From Haliscomenobacter sp965225875 (GTDB lineage: Bacteria > Bacteroidota > Bacteroidia > Chitinophagales > Saprospiraceae): a stretch of 64,000 nucleotides of DNA. The stretch lies in assembly GCF_965225875.1 (NCBI RefSeq), contig NZ_CBDDBS010000003.1, positions 1,054,001 to 1,118,000 on the forward strand, written 5' to 3'. Below are positions 42,501 through 49,776 of the stretch, piece after piece (positions within the stretch are counted from its first letter, which is position 1; every line of letters begins with the position of its first letter). The notes under the pieces are model-generated. The model saw only the letters and a program-made list of their open reading frames with translations, ran no database searches and was not told the origin of the DNA. The translations under genes and the position numbers were made by a program.

Positions 42501-45151
42501 ATGAGAGTTTCCGCGAAGCCGCAGCCATGCTGAGCTTCCGCGCAGACAAGGAAAAATACAATGTGGGTGAATCGGTAACATTGACAATCCCAGGCGGTAA
42601 AAACGGTCGGGTACTGGTTTCGCTTGAAACGGGTACTAAAATCCTGAAAACTTTTTGGGCTAAATCGGTAGAAGGAGAAAACAAAATCACCTTCAAAACC
42701 ACACCCGATATGTCACCCACGGTTTATGCCAACGTAGCGCTGATTCAACCGCACGGACAGGTCGAAAACGACTTGCCGATTCGTTTGTACGGGGTTACGC
42801 CGATACAAATTGAAGATGCGGAAACCATCCTTACGCCAACCATCGAATGTCCCGCTGAATTCCGGCCTGAAACCACGGTAAGTGTTGAAGTGGCTGAAAA
42901 ATCAGGCAAAGCCATGGCATACAGCCTCGCAATTGTGGACGAAGGTTTGTTGGGTTTGACGCGCTTTAAAACGCCCGATCCCCACTCTGCTTTCTACGCT
43001 CGTGAAGCACTGGGTGTACAAACCTGGGATATTTACGACAAAGTCCTGGGCGCTTTTGCCGGTGAACTGGAAAGCATCCTCAGCATTGGGGGCGACGGAG
43101 CCATTGACCCTAGTGCCTTGAACAATACCGCCAATCGTTTCAAACCAATGGTAGTCTGCCAGGGGCCCTTCCAATTGGGCAAAGGCCGCAGCAACAAACA
43201 CCAAATCAAAATACCCAACTACATCGGAGCAGTACGGGTAATGGTGGTTGCAGCCCAGGATCATGCCTATGGCTCGGCGGGCAAGAGTGTGCCTGTACGC
43301 AATCCGTTGATGGTGCGCACTACCCTACCCCGGGTGATTTCGCCGGGTGATCAGTTTGAGTTACCCGTCAACGTATTTGTGACCGACGCCAAAATCACCA
43401 ATGTGCAGGTGAAGGTGAGCGAAAGTTCTGGCCTGGTTTCGGTAGAAGACGGGGACCAAAGCATGAGTTTCAGCCGCAACAATTCGGATCAGATTACGGG
43501 CTTCAAAATCAAGGTGAAGGATAAAATTGGCGTTGCCAAATTCAAAATTGTCGCTACGGGCGGAGGCGCTTCTTCTTCGGAAGAGATCGAAATCGCTGTG
43601 CGCAATCCTAATCCTTACCAAACCAAAGTCTTCACCGAAGTGGTTGAAGTAGGCAAATCCTGGGAGCAACCCTTGGAAGTATTTGGGACTGCTGGCACGC
43701 GTAGTGCGATCCTGGAAGTGTCCAATGTTCCACCGCTCAACCTGGGTGAACGTTTGGGTTACCTCCTCTCCTACCCTTATGGCTGTATTGAACAAACCAC
43801 CTCGGCCGCTTTTCCGCAATTGTTTGTTGGCAACATGATGGAATTGAATGAGGAGCGTCAGCAGCAGGTCGCAGAAAACATCAAGGCAGCCATCGAACGC
43901 ATCAAAGGGTTCCAAACCAACGAAGGTGGCTTTACTTATTGGCCGCGCGGCAGTGGCACGCCCGATCAATGGTCAACCAGCTACGTGGGGCATTTCCTCG
44001 TTGAGGCCAAAGCCAAAGGGTACGATGTACCACAAAACATGCTCAAGGACTGGGTGAAATTCCAGAAAAAAGTATCCAGGATGTGGGATTCCAAACTCCC
44101 AGCTTACGGATTCTGGAGCAATGAAGGCCACGAATTGAACCAGGCTTACCGCCTCTATACCCTGGCCTTGGCAGGTGAAGCTGACATGGCATCAATGAAC
44201 CGTTTGCGCGAAAATCCTAAACTTACATTGAGCGCCCGCTGGCGTTTGGCAGCGGCTTATGCCTTGGCGGGCAAAGCTGAAGTTGCCAAGGAATTGGTTC
44301 AAAATCAAGCTACTGAGGTGCCCGATTACACCGAATTGAGTTACACTTATGGCTCAGGCATGCGCGACCGTGCGATGATCCTGGAAACCTTGGTTTTGCT
44401 CAAAGACATGAAAAAGGCGGGTGCACTGGTGCAATACATCTCCAAGGGGCTGAGCAGCCAAAGCTGGTACTCTACCCAAACTGTCGCTTACAGCCTCATG
44501 GCGGTATCTAAATACCTGGGCGATGACAAGGCGACGCAGGCCTTCAGCTTCAGTTATTCGCTCAGCGGAGGTACTTCAACTTCGGCCAACTCCAAAAACG
44601 CGGTGATGCAAATCAACCTGCCGACGGGTGGAAGCAATACTTTGATGGTAAAAAACACCAGCAAAGCCAAACTCTTCGTGCGGGTGATGCAAAAAGGTCA
44701 ACCTACTGCCGGGCAAGAAACACCCCAGGCAAATGACCTGAAGATCAGTGTAGTCTACACGGATATGGCCGGCAAAGTATTGGATCCAGCCAATTTGCCC
44801 CAAGGCAAGGACTTCATCGCCGAGGTGCGGGTGAATCACCCCAACTCTCGTCCGATCCAATTCGACGAGCTGGCGCTGAATCAAACCTTCCCCTCCGGTT
44901 GGGAAATTTCCAATAGCCGCATGACGGATATTGAAAGCACTTCCTCTTCAGGCTACGACTACCAGGACATTCGCGATGATCGGGTGAATACCTTCTTCGA
45001 CCTGGGCCAAAGCCAAAACAAATCCTTCAAGGTGCGGCTGAACGCGGCTTATCCCGGACGGTATTATTTGCCTGCGGTGTCCTGTGCAGCGATGTACGAC
45101 AATTCGATTAGTGCAAATACGAAGGGAATGTGGGTGACGGTGAGTAAGTGA
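39539..45151 (+). CDS. Bacterial alpha-2-macroglobulin-like lipoprotein with thioester
   Basis: The 1870-residue protein begins with a lipoprotein signal (ALLSTGC, Cys about 30). Big-MG-type beta domains follow: an Ig-like start, an MG2-like region about 560-800 (LYGERGVWRPGDSVFLNF) and an A2M bait/MG7 region. It has an alpha-2-macroglobulin family domain (GPFQLGKG region) and a thioester helical domain with PYGCIEQTTS (Cys1416, Glu1418, Gln1419). A receptor-binding-like end closes it. The Cys-Gln thioester can trap proteases or nucleophiles. Bacterial forms are thought to protect the periplasm. An acidic, aromatic insertion with Cys residues lies at about 470-530. The usual PBP1C partner is not adjacent. 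The gene ends before a clear terminator at 45177-45214. Confidence 0.92.
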   Translation: MFKLSTKALRPLVFGTSVVILFLALLSTGCRKNREVSTLSAENPFVYAYTSGVISKTDPIRVRFAQNVAQPDEIGKEAPSVLSISPNVKGKLTWENANTLRLEPNQELSSGTTYDVSVNVKQVINDAKGENASFSFQFHTREQHYQVELEGMRSASATDYSKQTLKGAVYTSDVAQTAEVEKMLDANQDGNDLKVDWKHSGDQMVHYFTVKSVNRSKQPSEVKLAYDGNSIGVKEDKSETYKIPAVNQFSVMDAEAIQLPEQYIRIVFSDPLEKSQNLDGLVSIDDYEGTLRFIIEDNTVRVYPDQTLNGNYRVRVATGVKNTKGGTFSETTVWDVTFEEIKPGVKLVGQGVILPNSEGLMFPFESVGLKAVDIEIFKIYNNNILQFLQDNPIDGEYDLYKVGRVIMQKKVNLSILSPNAKAGRWSRYAIDLGKLIKADEQAIYQVRIGFRPEYSAVACMAEASTGNAELDGDPFSRAGEDEDEPLESIMDNYYGYDGYFEDYDWDKRDDACSREYYNSDHFVQRNVISSNLGLIAKKGGNRKLMVIVSDLRSTDPISGAQVEVFDRQNQSIGKGSSNGEGIADVAYKGQPFVAIVTHNGQRGYVRLEDGESLSLSKFDVDGAVTQKGLKGYLYGERGVWRPGDSVFLNFMIEDREKRLPESYPITMELYNARGQLQEKRTTSKTVGGIYPLYFATHPDAPTGNWQVKVKAGGAIFEKILKIETVKPNRIRIDLNTGSENELYATDGKMSAELQADWLTGSAASGLKAVVEVQLRESSTRFAKYPSFDFDDPARKLTKTEPKVIFDNVLDGSGHAKVSATLLEEDLAPGMLSASFQTRVFEKGGDFSTDNMTVKYSPYDSYVGLEIPRNKYGSPQFEVGKNNTIGLVNVDKNGKPLTNRRLSIGLYKVEWRWWWDQYQENEANYNSGEHVGAVKTAAVTTNAKGEASWNFKTETWGRYLVRICDTESGHCTGGYVYIGTPWYEGDEMDESFREAAAMLSFRADKEKYNVGESVTLTIPGGKNGRVLVSLETGTKILKTFWAKSVEGENKITFKTTPDMSPTVYANVALIQPHGQVENDLPIRLYGVTPIQIEDAETILTPTIECPAEFRPETTVSVEVAEKSGKAMAYSLAIVDEGLLGLTRFKTPDPHSAFYAREALGVQTWDIYDKVLGAFAGELESILSIGGDGAIDPSALNNTANRFKPMVVCQGPFQLGKGRSNKHQIKIPNYIGAVRVMVVAAQDHAYGSAGKSVPVRNPLMVRTTLPRVISPGDQFELPVNVFVTDAKITNVQVKVSESSGLVSVEDGDQSMSFSRNNSDQITGFKIKVKDKIGVAKFKIVATGGGASSSEEIEIAVRNPNPYQTKVFTEVVEVGKSWEQPLEVFGTAGTRSAILEVSNVPPLNLGERLGYLLSYPYGCIEQTTSAAFPQLFVGNMMELNEERQQQVAENIKAAIERIKGFQTNEGGFTYWPRGSGTPDQWSTSYVGHFLVEAKAKGYDVPQNMLKDWVKFQKKVSRMWDSKLPAYGFWSNEGHELNQAYRLYTLALAGEADMASMNRLRENPKLTLSARWRLAAAYALAGKAEVAKELVQNQATEVPDYTELSYTYGSGMRDRAMILETLVLLKDMKKAGALVQYISKGLSSQSWYSTQTVAYSLMAVSKYLGDDKATQAFSFSYSLSGGTSTSANSKNAVMQINLPTGGSNTLMVKNTSKAKLFVRVMQKGQPTAGQETPQANDLKISVVYTDMAGKVLDPANLPQGKDFIAEVRVNHPNSRPIQFDELALNQTFPSGWEISNSRMTDIESTSSSGYDYQDIRDDRVNTFFDLGQSQNKSFKVRLNAAYPGRYYLPAVSCAAMYDNSISANTKGMWVTVSK

Positions 45152-45176
45152 AAGTGAAAAGTGAATAGTGAAAAGT

Positions 45177-45214
45177 AATTGGCAAGCAATGTTCTGGGAT
45201 GTTGCTTGCCAATT
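45177..45214 (+). terminator. Rho-independent terminator after the macroglobulin gene
   Basis: Perfect 13-bp stem (45177-45189 with 45202-45214, aattggcaagcaa) and a 12-base loop, followed directly by gttttttcgc. It starts 26 bases after the stop at 45151. A GTGAAAA-type repeat (45148-45175) precedes it. Confidence 0.88.
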
Positions 45215-45290
45215 GTTTTTTCGCTTTGCTCAATGCTAATGTGAAATCAACAATTATCTATAAGCTCAAGGGGTGACAACACCGTATGAC

Positions 45291-45920
45291 ATGAGTGCAG
45301 AAATCTTAAACCATACACCAACATCGGGAGACTATCCGGAAAAACATTTTGGCCTGGGTTTCACTTCTTGCCTTTGGGTAAAGTTTATGGACAATGACTT
45401 TCAAGAATGGGTTGGTTGCTTCTCCAGTAATTACCGACCGTTCAACAAGGTTTTAATTGACAATGCCAACAAGACAGCTTTTGTAGTAGCTGGTGGGCAA
45501 GGTTATTTGATTGACATTTCGACAAGAGAGTTATTAGACGAAATAGAGGGTGTTCCAGGTATTGAAAGTATAATTCATACAACAAACCCTGAATATTTTT
45601 TAGCTGGGTCTTGCTGTTGTATCTACATTTTTGACAACAGGAAACTTATCAAACGCTACGACCCTGACTTCACGGTCGATGGAATTTATTTTACAGAGCA
45701 AAAGGGCCAAAAAGCAATCGGGCATTTATATTCCTATGAACATCAGCAAGACTTAAATATTGGCTTTTCATTTGACCTTGTGACAAATGAATTGACCATA
45801 GACAAGAATGTAAAAATTAGAAAACTTGGGCCTTTTGAATTTGTAACAGTGACAGAAAAAGAAATAAAAGAAAATGAAAGCTTTTTCACCAAAGTATTAA
45901 GGCGACTAACGGACCAATGA
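45291..45920 (+). CDS. Hypothetical protein (209 aa), unknown family
   Basis: The cytosolic protein has no signal peptide or membrane helix. It is beta-rich with aromatic residues and a Cys run (GSCCCIYIFD, about 107-116). Short repeating hydrophobic-polar strands (TAFVVAGGQGYLIDIS, YFLAGSCCC, IYIFDNRKLIKRYD) suggest a few propeller-like blades. No family is recognised. The ATG at 45291 is preferred over a GTG at 45273 but both are possible. The gene is clearly AT-richer than its flanks and stands alone between a terminator and a repeat-filled gap. This fits an acquired cargo gene, though transfer is not proven. Confidence 0.6.
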   Translation: MSAEILNHTPTSGDYPEKHFGLGFTSCLWVKFMDNDFQEWVGCFSSNYRPFNKVLIDNANKTAFVVAGGQGYLIDISTRELLDEIEGVPGIESIIHTTNPEYFLAGSCCCIYIFDNRKLIKRYDPDFTVDGIYFTEQKGQKAIGHLYSYEHQQDLNIGFSFDLVTNELTIDKNVKIRKLGPFEFVTVTEKEIKENESFFTKVLRRLTDQ

Positions 45921-45950
45921 AACGAAAGTTTGCACTTAAGTCTAGGCGCT

Positions 45951-45985
45951 GTGGTGCCTCTTCAGTGCCTAAGGTTTCTATGGCT
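45951..45985. repeat. Single degenerate arm of the CCTAAGG repeat family
   Basis: ggtgcctcttcagtgcctaa and the following ggtttctatgg match one arm of the element at 11681-11770 (ggtgcctcttaagtgcctta on the opposite strand) with few changes. No partner arm is present, so this looks like a decayed or solo copy. Confidence 0.6.
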
Positions 45986-46051
45986 TGCTGAAAACTTTTT
46001 CCTATTCATAGATATATTGGAGTTTTTCCTTGAACATCCTGCGCTAAAGAG

Positions 46052-46080
46052 CTTTTCGAAAGTCTGAAACTTTCGAAAAG
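46052..46080. repeat. Hairpin CTTTTCGAAAGT (12-bp perfect stem)
   Basis: Arms 46052-46063 and 46069-46080 pair perfectly around ctgaa. The core resembles the centre of the 35529-35599 hairpin. It is one of two hairpins in the 351-base gap between the orphan gene and the aminotransferase gene. No other gene is seen in that gap. Confidence 0.7.
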
Positions 46081-46109
46081 GTCAAGCATGCACCATTTTG
46101 AAAAAAAAA

Positions 46110-46156
46110 TTTCTAGGCTTACACTTTTATAGCAGAAAAAAGTGTAAGCCTAGAAA
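46110..46156. repeat. Perfect 19-bp inverted repeat
   Basis: Arms 46110-46128 and 46138-46156 (tttctaggcttacactttt and complement) pair perfectly with a 9-base loop, preceded by a run of nine A. It could be a terminator for a leftward transcript or a regulatory stem in front of the aminotransferase gene. Confidence 0.75.
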
Positions 46157-46221
46157 CGTCATTGGTAAAAGAAACAATAGCACGAGAAGTTAAGCAGCTC
46201 TAAAACATCCCACCCTTTTTG

Positions 46222-46229
46222 TATTTTTG
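46222..46229 (+). promoter_or_regulatory. TAnnTTTG (-7) element before the class V aminotransferase gene
   Basis: TATTTTTG lies 42 bases before the ATG at 46272, downstream of the two hairpins. The -33 element is not recognisable. Confidence 0.4.
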
Positions 46230-46271
46230 CACCCAAAATCACCCCAGCTACTCATCAAAACCAAATAAGCC

Positions 46272-47765
46272 ATGCAAAGCCCAACAATGGTTGCTTCACT
46301 GGAAGCCTACTTCCAAACCTTCCGTAAAAACGTCATTGGTGCGAATCAAAAATTCCAGAGCCCTTATGGCGAAAAAAGCATCATTTACGCCGACTGGACG
46401 GCCAGTGGCCGCTTGTACCAACCCATTGAAGACATTCTGACCCATGATATTGCGCCATTTGTAGGCAATACCCATACTGAAACCACGATTACTGGGAGTG
46501 CCATGACCCAGGCCTATCACCAGGCTAAGGCCATCATCAAATCCTACGTGGGCGCACAAACTTCGGATGTACTCATTTCCTCCAACTCAGGCATGACCGG
46601 AGTAGTCAATAAATTTCAACGGATTTTGGGGCTCAAGGTCCACGAGCGACACCAACACCTGGTCAAATTGCCTGAACACCAGCGGCCGATTGTGTTCATC
46701 AGCCACATGGAGCACCACTCCAATCAGACCAGCTGGCTGGAGACCCTGGTGGATGTAGAGGTGATTGCGCCAACGGCAGATGGCTTGGTCGATTTAGACA
46801 ATCTGGAGGCCATGTTGCGGCGTTACGCCAATCGTGAAACCAAGATAGCCGCGGTGACTTCCTGTTCCAACGTGACGGGTTTGTTCACCCCTTACCACGA
46901 GATTGCCAAAATCATGCACCAGCATGGCGGGCTTTGTTTTGTGGACTTTGCCTGCTCGGCGCCCTACATCGACATCAACATGCGCCCGAAAGATCCGCTA
47001 GAGCATCTGGACGCCATTTTCTTTTCGCCCCACAAGTTTTTGGGTGGACCTGGTTCTACGGGCATTTTGATTTTTGACGCCAAATTGTACAAAAACCGCA
47101 TCCCCGACAACCCAGGTGGTGGTACCGTAGATTGGACCAATCCCTGGGGTGGCCACAAATACATCGAAGAAATTGAGGCCCGGGAAGACGGTGGCACACC
47201 TGCCTTCTTACAAACCATGCGGGTTGCGCTCTGCATGCAGCTCAAGGCTCAAATGGGCGTAGACAACATCCTCCAGCGCGAGCACGAACTCCTGGATCTC
47301 ATTTGGGATCGCCTCGAAGCCATTCCCAATTTACACATACTGGCTCACGGGCACCGCGACCGTTTAGGAGTGATTTCCTTTTACATCGATGGGCTGCACT
47401 ACAACCTGGGTGTACGGATTCTCAACGACCGTTTTGGCATCCAGGTCCGGGGTGGTTGCTCCTGTGCGGGTACTTACGGGCATTACCTGCTGGAAGTTTC
47501 CCGGGATCATTCCCGCTCTATCACCGATAAAATCAACATTGGCGACCTGACTGAAAAACCAGGCTGGATTCGGATGTCGATCCATCCGGTGATGAGTGAT
47601 GCAGAAGTGAAGTACCTTGTGAGCGCAATCGAACAATTGGCTCAGGAGCATGAAACCTGGGGCAAGGATTATGTGTATAATGTGCATACCAATGAGTTTC
47701 AGCACCAGAGCAACCTCAATGTGGAGGAGGAGTTGGTAAATCAATGGTATAGCAAATTGCAATAA
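46272..47765 (+). CDS. Class V aminotransferase, SufS-like but atypical
   Basis: The 497-residue cytosolic PLP enzyme has class V motifs: IIYADWTASGRLYQPI (about 36-51), SHMEHHSNQTSW (about 139-150) and VDFACSAPYID. The PLP lysine lies in FFSPHKFLGGPGSTG (about 251-265). GGCSCAGTYGHYLL (about 392-405) has Cys residues where group II cysteine desulfurases carry the active Cys. It is about 90 residues longer than SufS, with an extended C-terminus. It could be a cysteine desulfurase or a related lyase. No SufBCD genes are adjacent. It is followed after 9 bases by a NifS/IscS-like gene. Confidence 0.8.
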   Translation: MQSPTMVASLEAYFQTFRKNVIGANQKFQSPYGEKSIIYADWTASGRLYQPIEDILTHDIAPFVGNTHTETTITGSAMTQAYHQAKAIIKSYVGAQTSDVLISSNSGMTGVVNKFQRILGLKVHERHQHLVKLPEHQRPIVFISHMEHHSNQTSWLETLVDVEVIAPTADGLVDLDNLEAMLRRYANRETKIAAVTSCSNVTGLFTPYHEIAKIMHQHGGLCFVDFACSAPYIDINMRPKDPLEHLDAIFFSPHKFLGGPGSTGILIFDAKLYKNRIPDNPGGGTVDWTNPWGGHKYIEEIEAREDGGTPAFLQTMRVALCMQLKAQMGVDNILQREHELLDLIWDRLEAIPNLHILAHGHRDRLGVISFYIDGLHYNLGVRILNDRFGIQVRGGCSCAGTYGHYLLEVSRDHSRSITDKINIGDLTEKPGWIRMSIHPVMSDAEVKYLVSAIEQLAQEHETWGKDYVYNVHTNEFQHQSNLNVEEELVNQWYSKLQ

Positions 47766-47774
47766 AACGGATCA

Positions 47775-48902
47775 ATGCGTATTTTTTTCGACAATGCCGC
47801 CACTACCCCCATCGACGACCGCGTGATTGAAGTGATGGTGGATGCCTTACGCCACACCAATGGCAACCCCTCCTCCATTCATCAGGAAGGGCGCACGGCC
47901 AGATCAGCCATTGAACAGGCCCGGCGGCAAATTGCCCGTACTTTGAATGCTTCAATTGGGGAGATTTTTTTTACTTCGGGCGGTACAGAATCGAGCAACA
48001 TGGCGCTCAAACGTTCGGTGCAAGACTTGGGCGTGCGTCGGATAATCAGTGCGCGTACGGAGCATCATTGTGTCTTACATTCTTTGGAAACGCTGGCGAA
48101 GGAAGAAGAAGTGAAGGTGGTATTTGTGGATCAGGCTAACAATGGCCACATCCAAATCAACCATTTGGAGGAGCTTTTGCAAGATGCTACGCATAAGACC
48201 CTCGTTTCTTTGATGCACACCAACAATGAGGTGGGCACTTTATTGGATTTGGAACAGGTTTCGGCACTTTGTGCTCAGTATGGGGCTTTGTTTCATACCG
48301 ATACCGTGCAGAGTATGGGTTTTTACCCTATCGATGTGGCTAAAACCAAAATCGCCTTTTTGACGGGTTCAGCGCACAAGTTCCACGGCCCCAAGGGGAT
48401 CGGCTTTATTTACATCAACAGCGAGAACATCATCCACCCCTACATTGACGGCGGTTCGCAGGAGCGCAACATGCGGGGTGGAACCGAAAACATTTCCGGG
48501 ATTTTGGGGATGGCCAAAGCCTTGGAATTGGCGACGACAGAAATGGAAACACGTCGCGCTCACATTCAGGGTTTACGCGATTATTTTGCGGAGCAATTAC
48601 AAGCTCATTTTGCCGATCTGGAATTCAACGGCGATCCATTTGGGCAGGGGCATTACAAAATTCTTAGTGTGGGTTTTTCTCCGAGTCCGCGGGCTGATTT
48701 GTTATTGCTCAACCTCGATATTGCCGGGGTGGCTGCTTCGGGTGGTAGCGCTTGTAGTTCAGGGGTAGATGTCGGGTCACACGTCATGGATGCATTGAAA
48801 CATGGGTCGCCTCGGCAGACGCTGCGCTTTTCCTTTTCGTACATGAATAGCAAGGAAGAGGTGGATCAGGTTGTTCAGCGTTTGAAGGAGATTTTAGGTT
48901 AA
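47775..48902 (+). CDS. Cysteine desulfurase, NifS/IscS type
   Basis: The 375-residue PLP enzyme opens with IFFDNAATTPID (about 3-14). It has FTSGGTESSNMAL (about 67-79), MHTNNEVGT (about 147-155), HTDTVQSMG, the PLP lysine in TGSAHKFHGPKG (about 197-208), and the mobile active-site Cys in SGGSACSSG (about 323-331). It releases sulfur from cysteine for Fe-S cluster or thionucleoside synthesis. Length and motifs fit group I desulfurases. It is co-transcribed with the atypical class V enzyme upstream. No IscU or MnmA partner is seen. Confidence 0.9.
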   Translation: MRIFFDNAATTPIDDRVIEVMVDALRHTNGNPSSIHQEGRTARSAIEQARRQIARTLNASIGEIFFTSGGTESSNMALKRSVQDLGVRRIISARTEHHCVLHSLETLAKEEEVKVVFVDQANNGHIQINHLEELLQDATHKTLVSLMHTNNEVGTLLDLEQVSALCAQYGALFHTDTVQSMGFYPIDVAKTKIAFLTGSAHKFHGPKGIGFIYINSENIIHPYIDGGSQERNMRGGTENISGILGMAKALELATTEMETRRAHIQGLRDYFAEQLQAHFADLEFNGDPFGQGHYKILSVGFSPSPRADLLLLNLDIAGVAASGGSACSSGVDVGSHVMDALKHGSPRQTLRFSFSYMNSKEEVDQVVQRLKEILG

Positions 48903-48949
48903 TAGTCATTTGTGGCTGAATAATTGTGCTCGTTTCATCAATGTGTTTT

Positions 48950-49765
48950 ATGAAAAAAAACCTACTTCTGCTCTTCGGACTTTTCTGCTTTGGGATTTTG
49001 TTCGCTCAAAAAAATGAACCCAAATTCAAGGTTCTCGCCTTTTACACCGCCCAAAACGACCGCGCCCACATCAGCTTTGTGCATGAAGCCAATCGTTGGT
49101 TTGCTAAGATGGCAGAGTCCCATCATTTTGCCTACGATTCAACCAACAACTGGAGTTTGTTGAATGCCCAACATTTGGCCAACTATCAAGTCGTTGTGTT
49201 TTTGGATACCCGCCCTGAAGCTCCCGATCAGAGGGCTGCTCTACAAACTTATCTGGAAAACGGCGGTGCCTGGCTGGGTTTTCACTTCGCGGCTTTTGCC
49301 CTTACCCCTTCCAAATTCAACCAGGACTGGGACTGGTACCACAATCAATTTCTTGGCGCTGGCGAATACAAAAGCAATACCTGGCGGCCAACTTCGGCCA
49401 TTTTGCGCAAGGAAGGCAAACATCCGGTTTTGAAGGGCATCCCCAGCACTTTTAAATCCTCGCCCAATGAGTGGTACCGCTGGAAAAATGATTTGCGCAG
49501 CAATCCGGATATTCAGGTTTTGTTGTCCATTGATCCCAGTAGTTTCCCTTTAGGTACCGGCCCCAAACCTCACGAAATATGGCACAGCGGGGATTACCCG
49601 GTGGTTTGGACGAATAAAAAGTACCGCATGTTGTACGTCAACATGGGGCATAATGACATTGATTATGAAGGAGGGACAAACAAGGAGTTGTCTTTTCAAT
49701 TTGGGAATTCTGTGCAGGACAAGTTGGTTTTGAATGCGTTGAAGTGGTTGGGAAAAAGTAAATAA
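48950..49765 (+). CDS. Secreted ThuA-like domain protein
   Basis: The protein (271 residues from the ATG at 48950) has a signal peptide (MKKNLLLLFGLFCFGILFAQ) and a ThuA-like glutamine-amidotransferase fold. Motifs include VLAFYTAQNDRAHISF, LENGGAWLGFHFAAFA (about 105-120) and PVVWTNKKYRMLYVNMGHN (positions about 219-237), in short YRMLYVNMGHNDIDYE. Related proteins occur in trehalose or carbohydrate utilisation in Bacteroidota, without a firm reaction. The signal peptide fixes the start; upstream in-frame starts at 48926 and 48941 are less likely. It ends 11 bases before the convergent WD40 gene, with no hairpin between them. Confidence 0.83.
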   Translation: MKKNLLLLFGLFCFGILFAQKNEPKFKVLAFYTAQNDRAHISFVHEANRWFAKMAESHHFAYDSTNNWSLLNAQHLANYQVVVFLDTRPEAPDQRAALQTYLENGGAWLGFHFAAFALTPSKFNQDWDWYHNQFLGAGEYKSNTWRPTSAILRKEGKHPVLKGIPSTFKSSPNEWYRWKNDLRSNPDIQVLLSIDPSSFPLGTGPKPHEIWHSGDYPVVWTNKKYRMLYVNMGHNDIDYEGGTNKELSFQFGNSVQDKLVLNALKWLGKSK

Positions 49766-49776
49766 GCATTCCTTTT

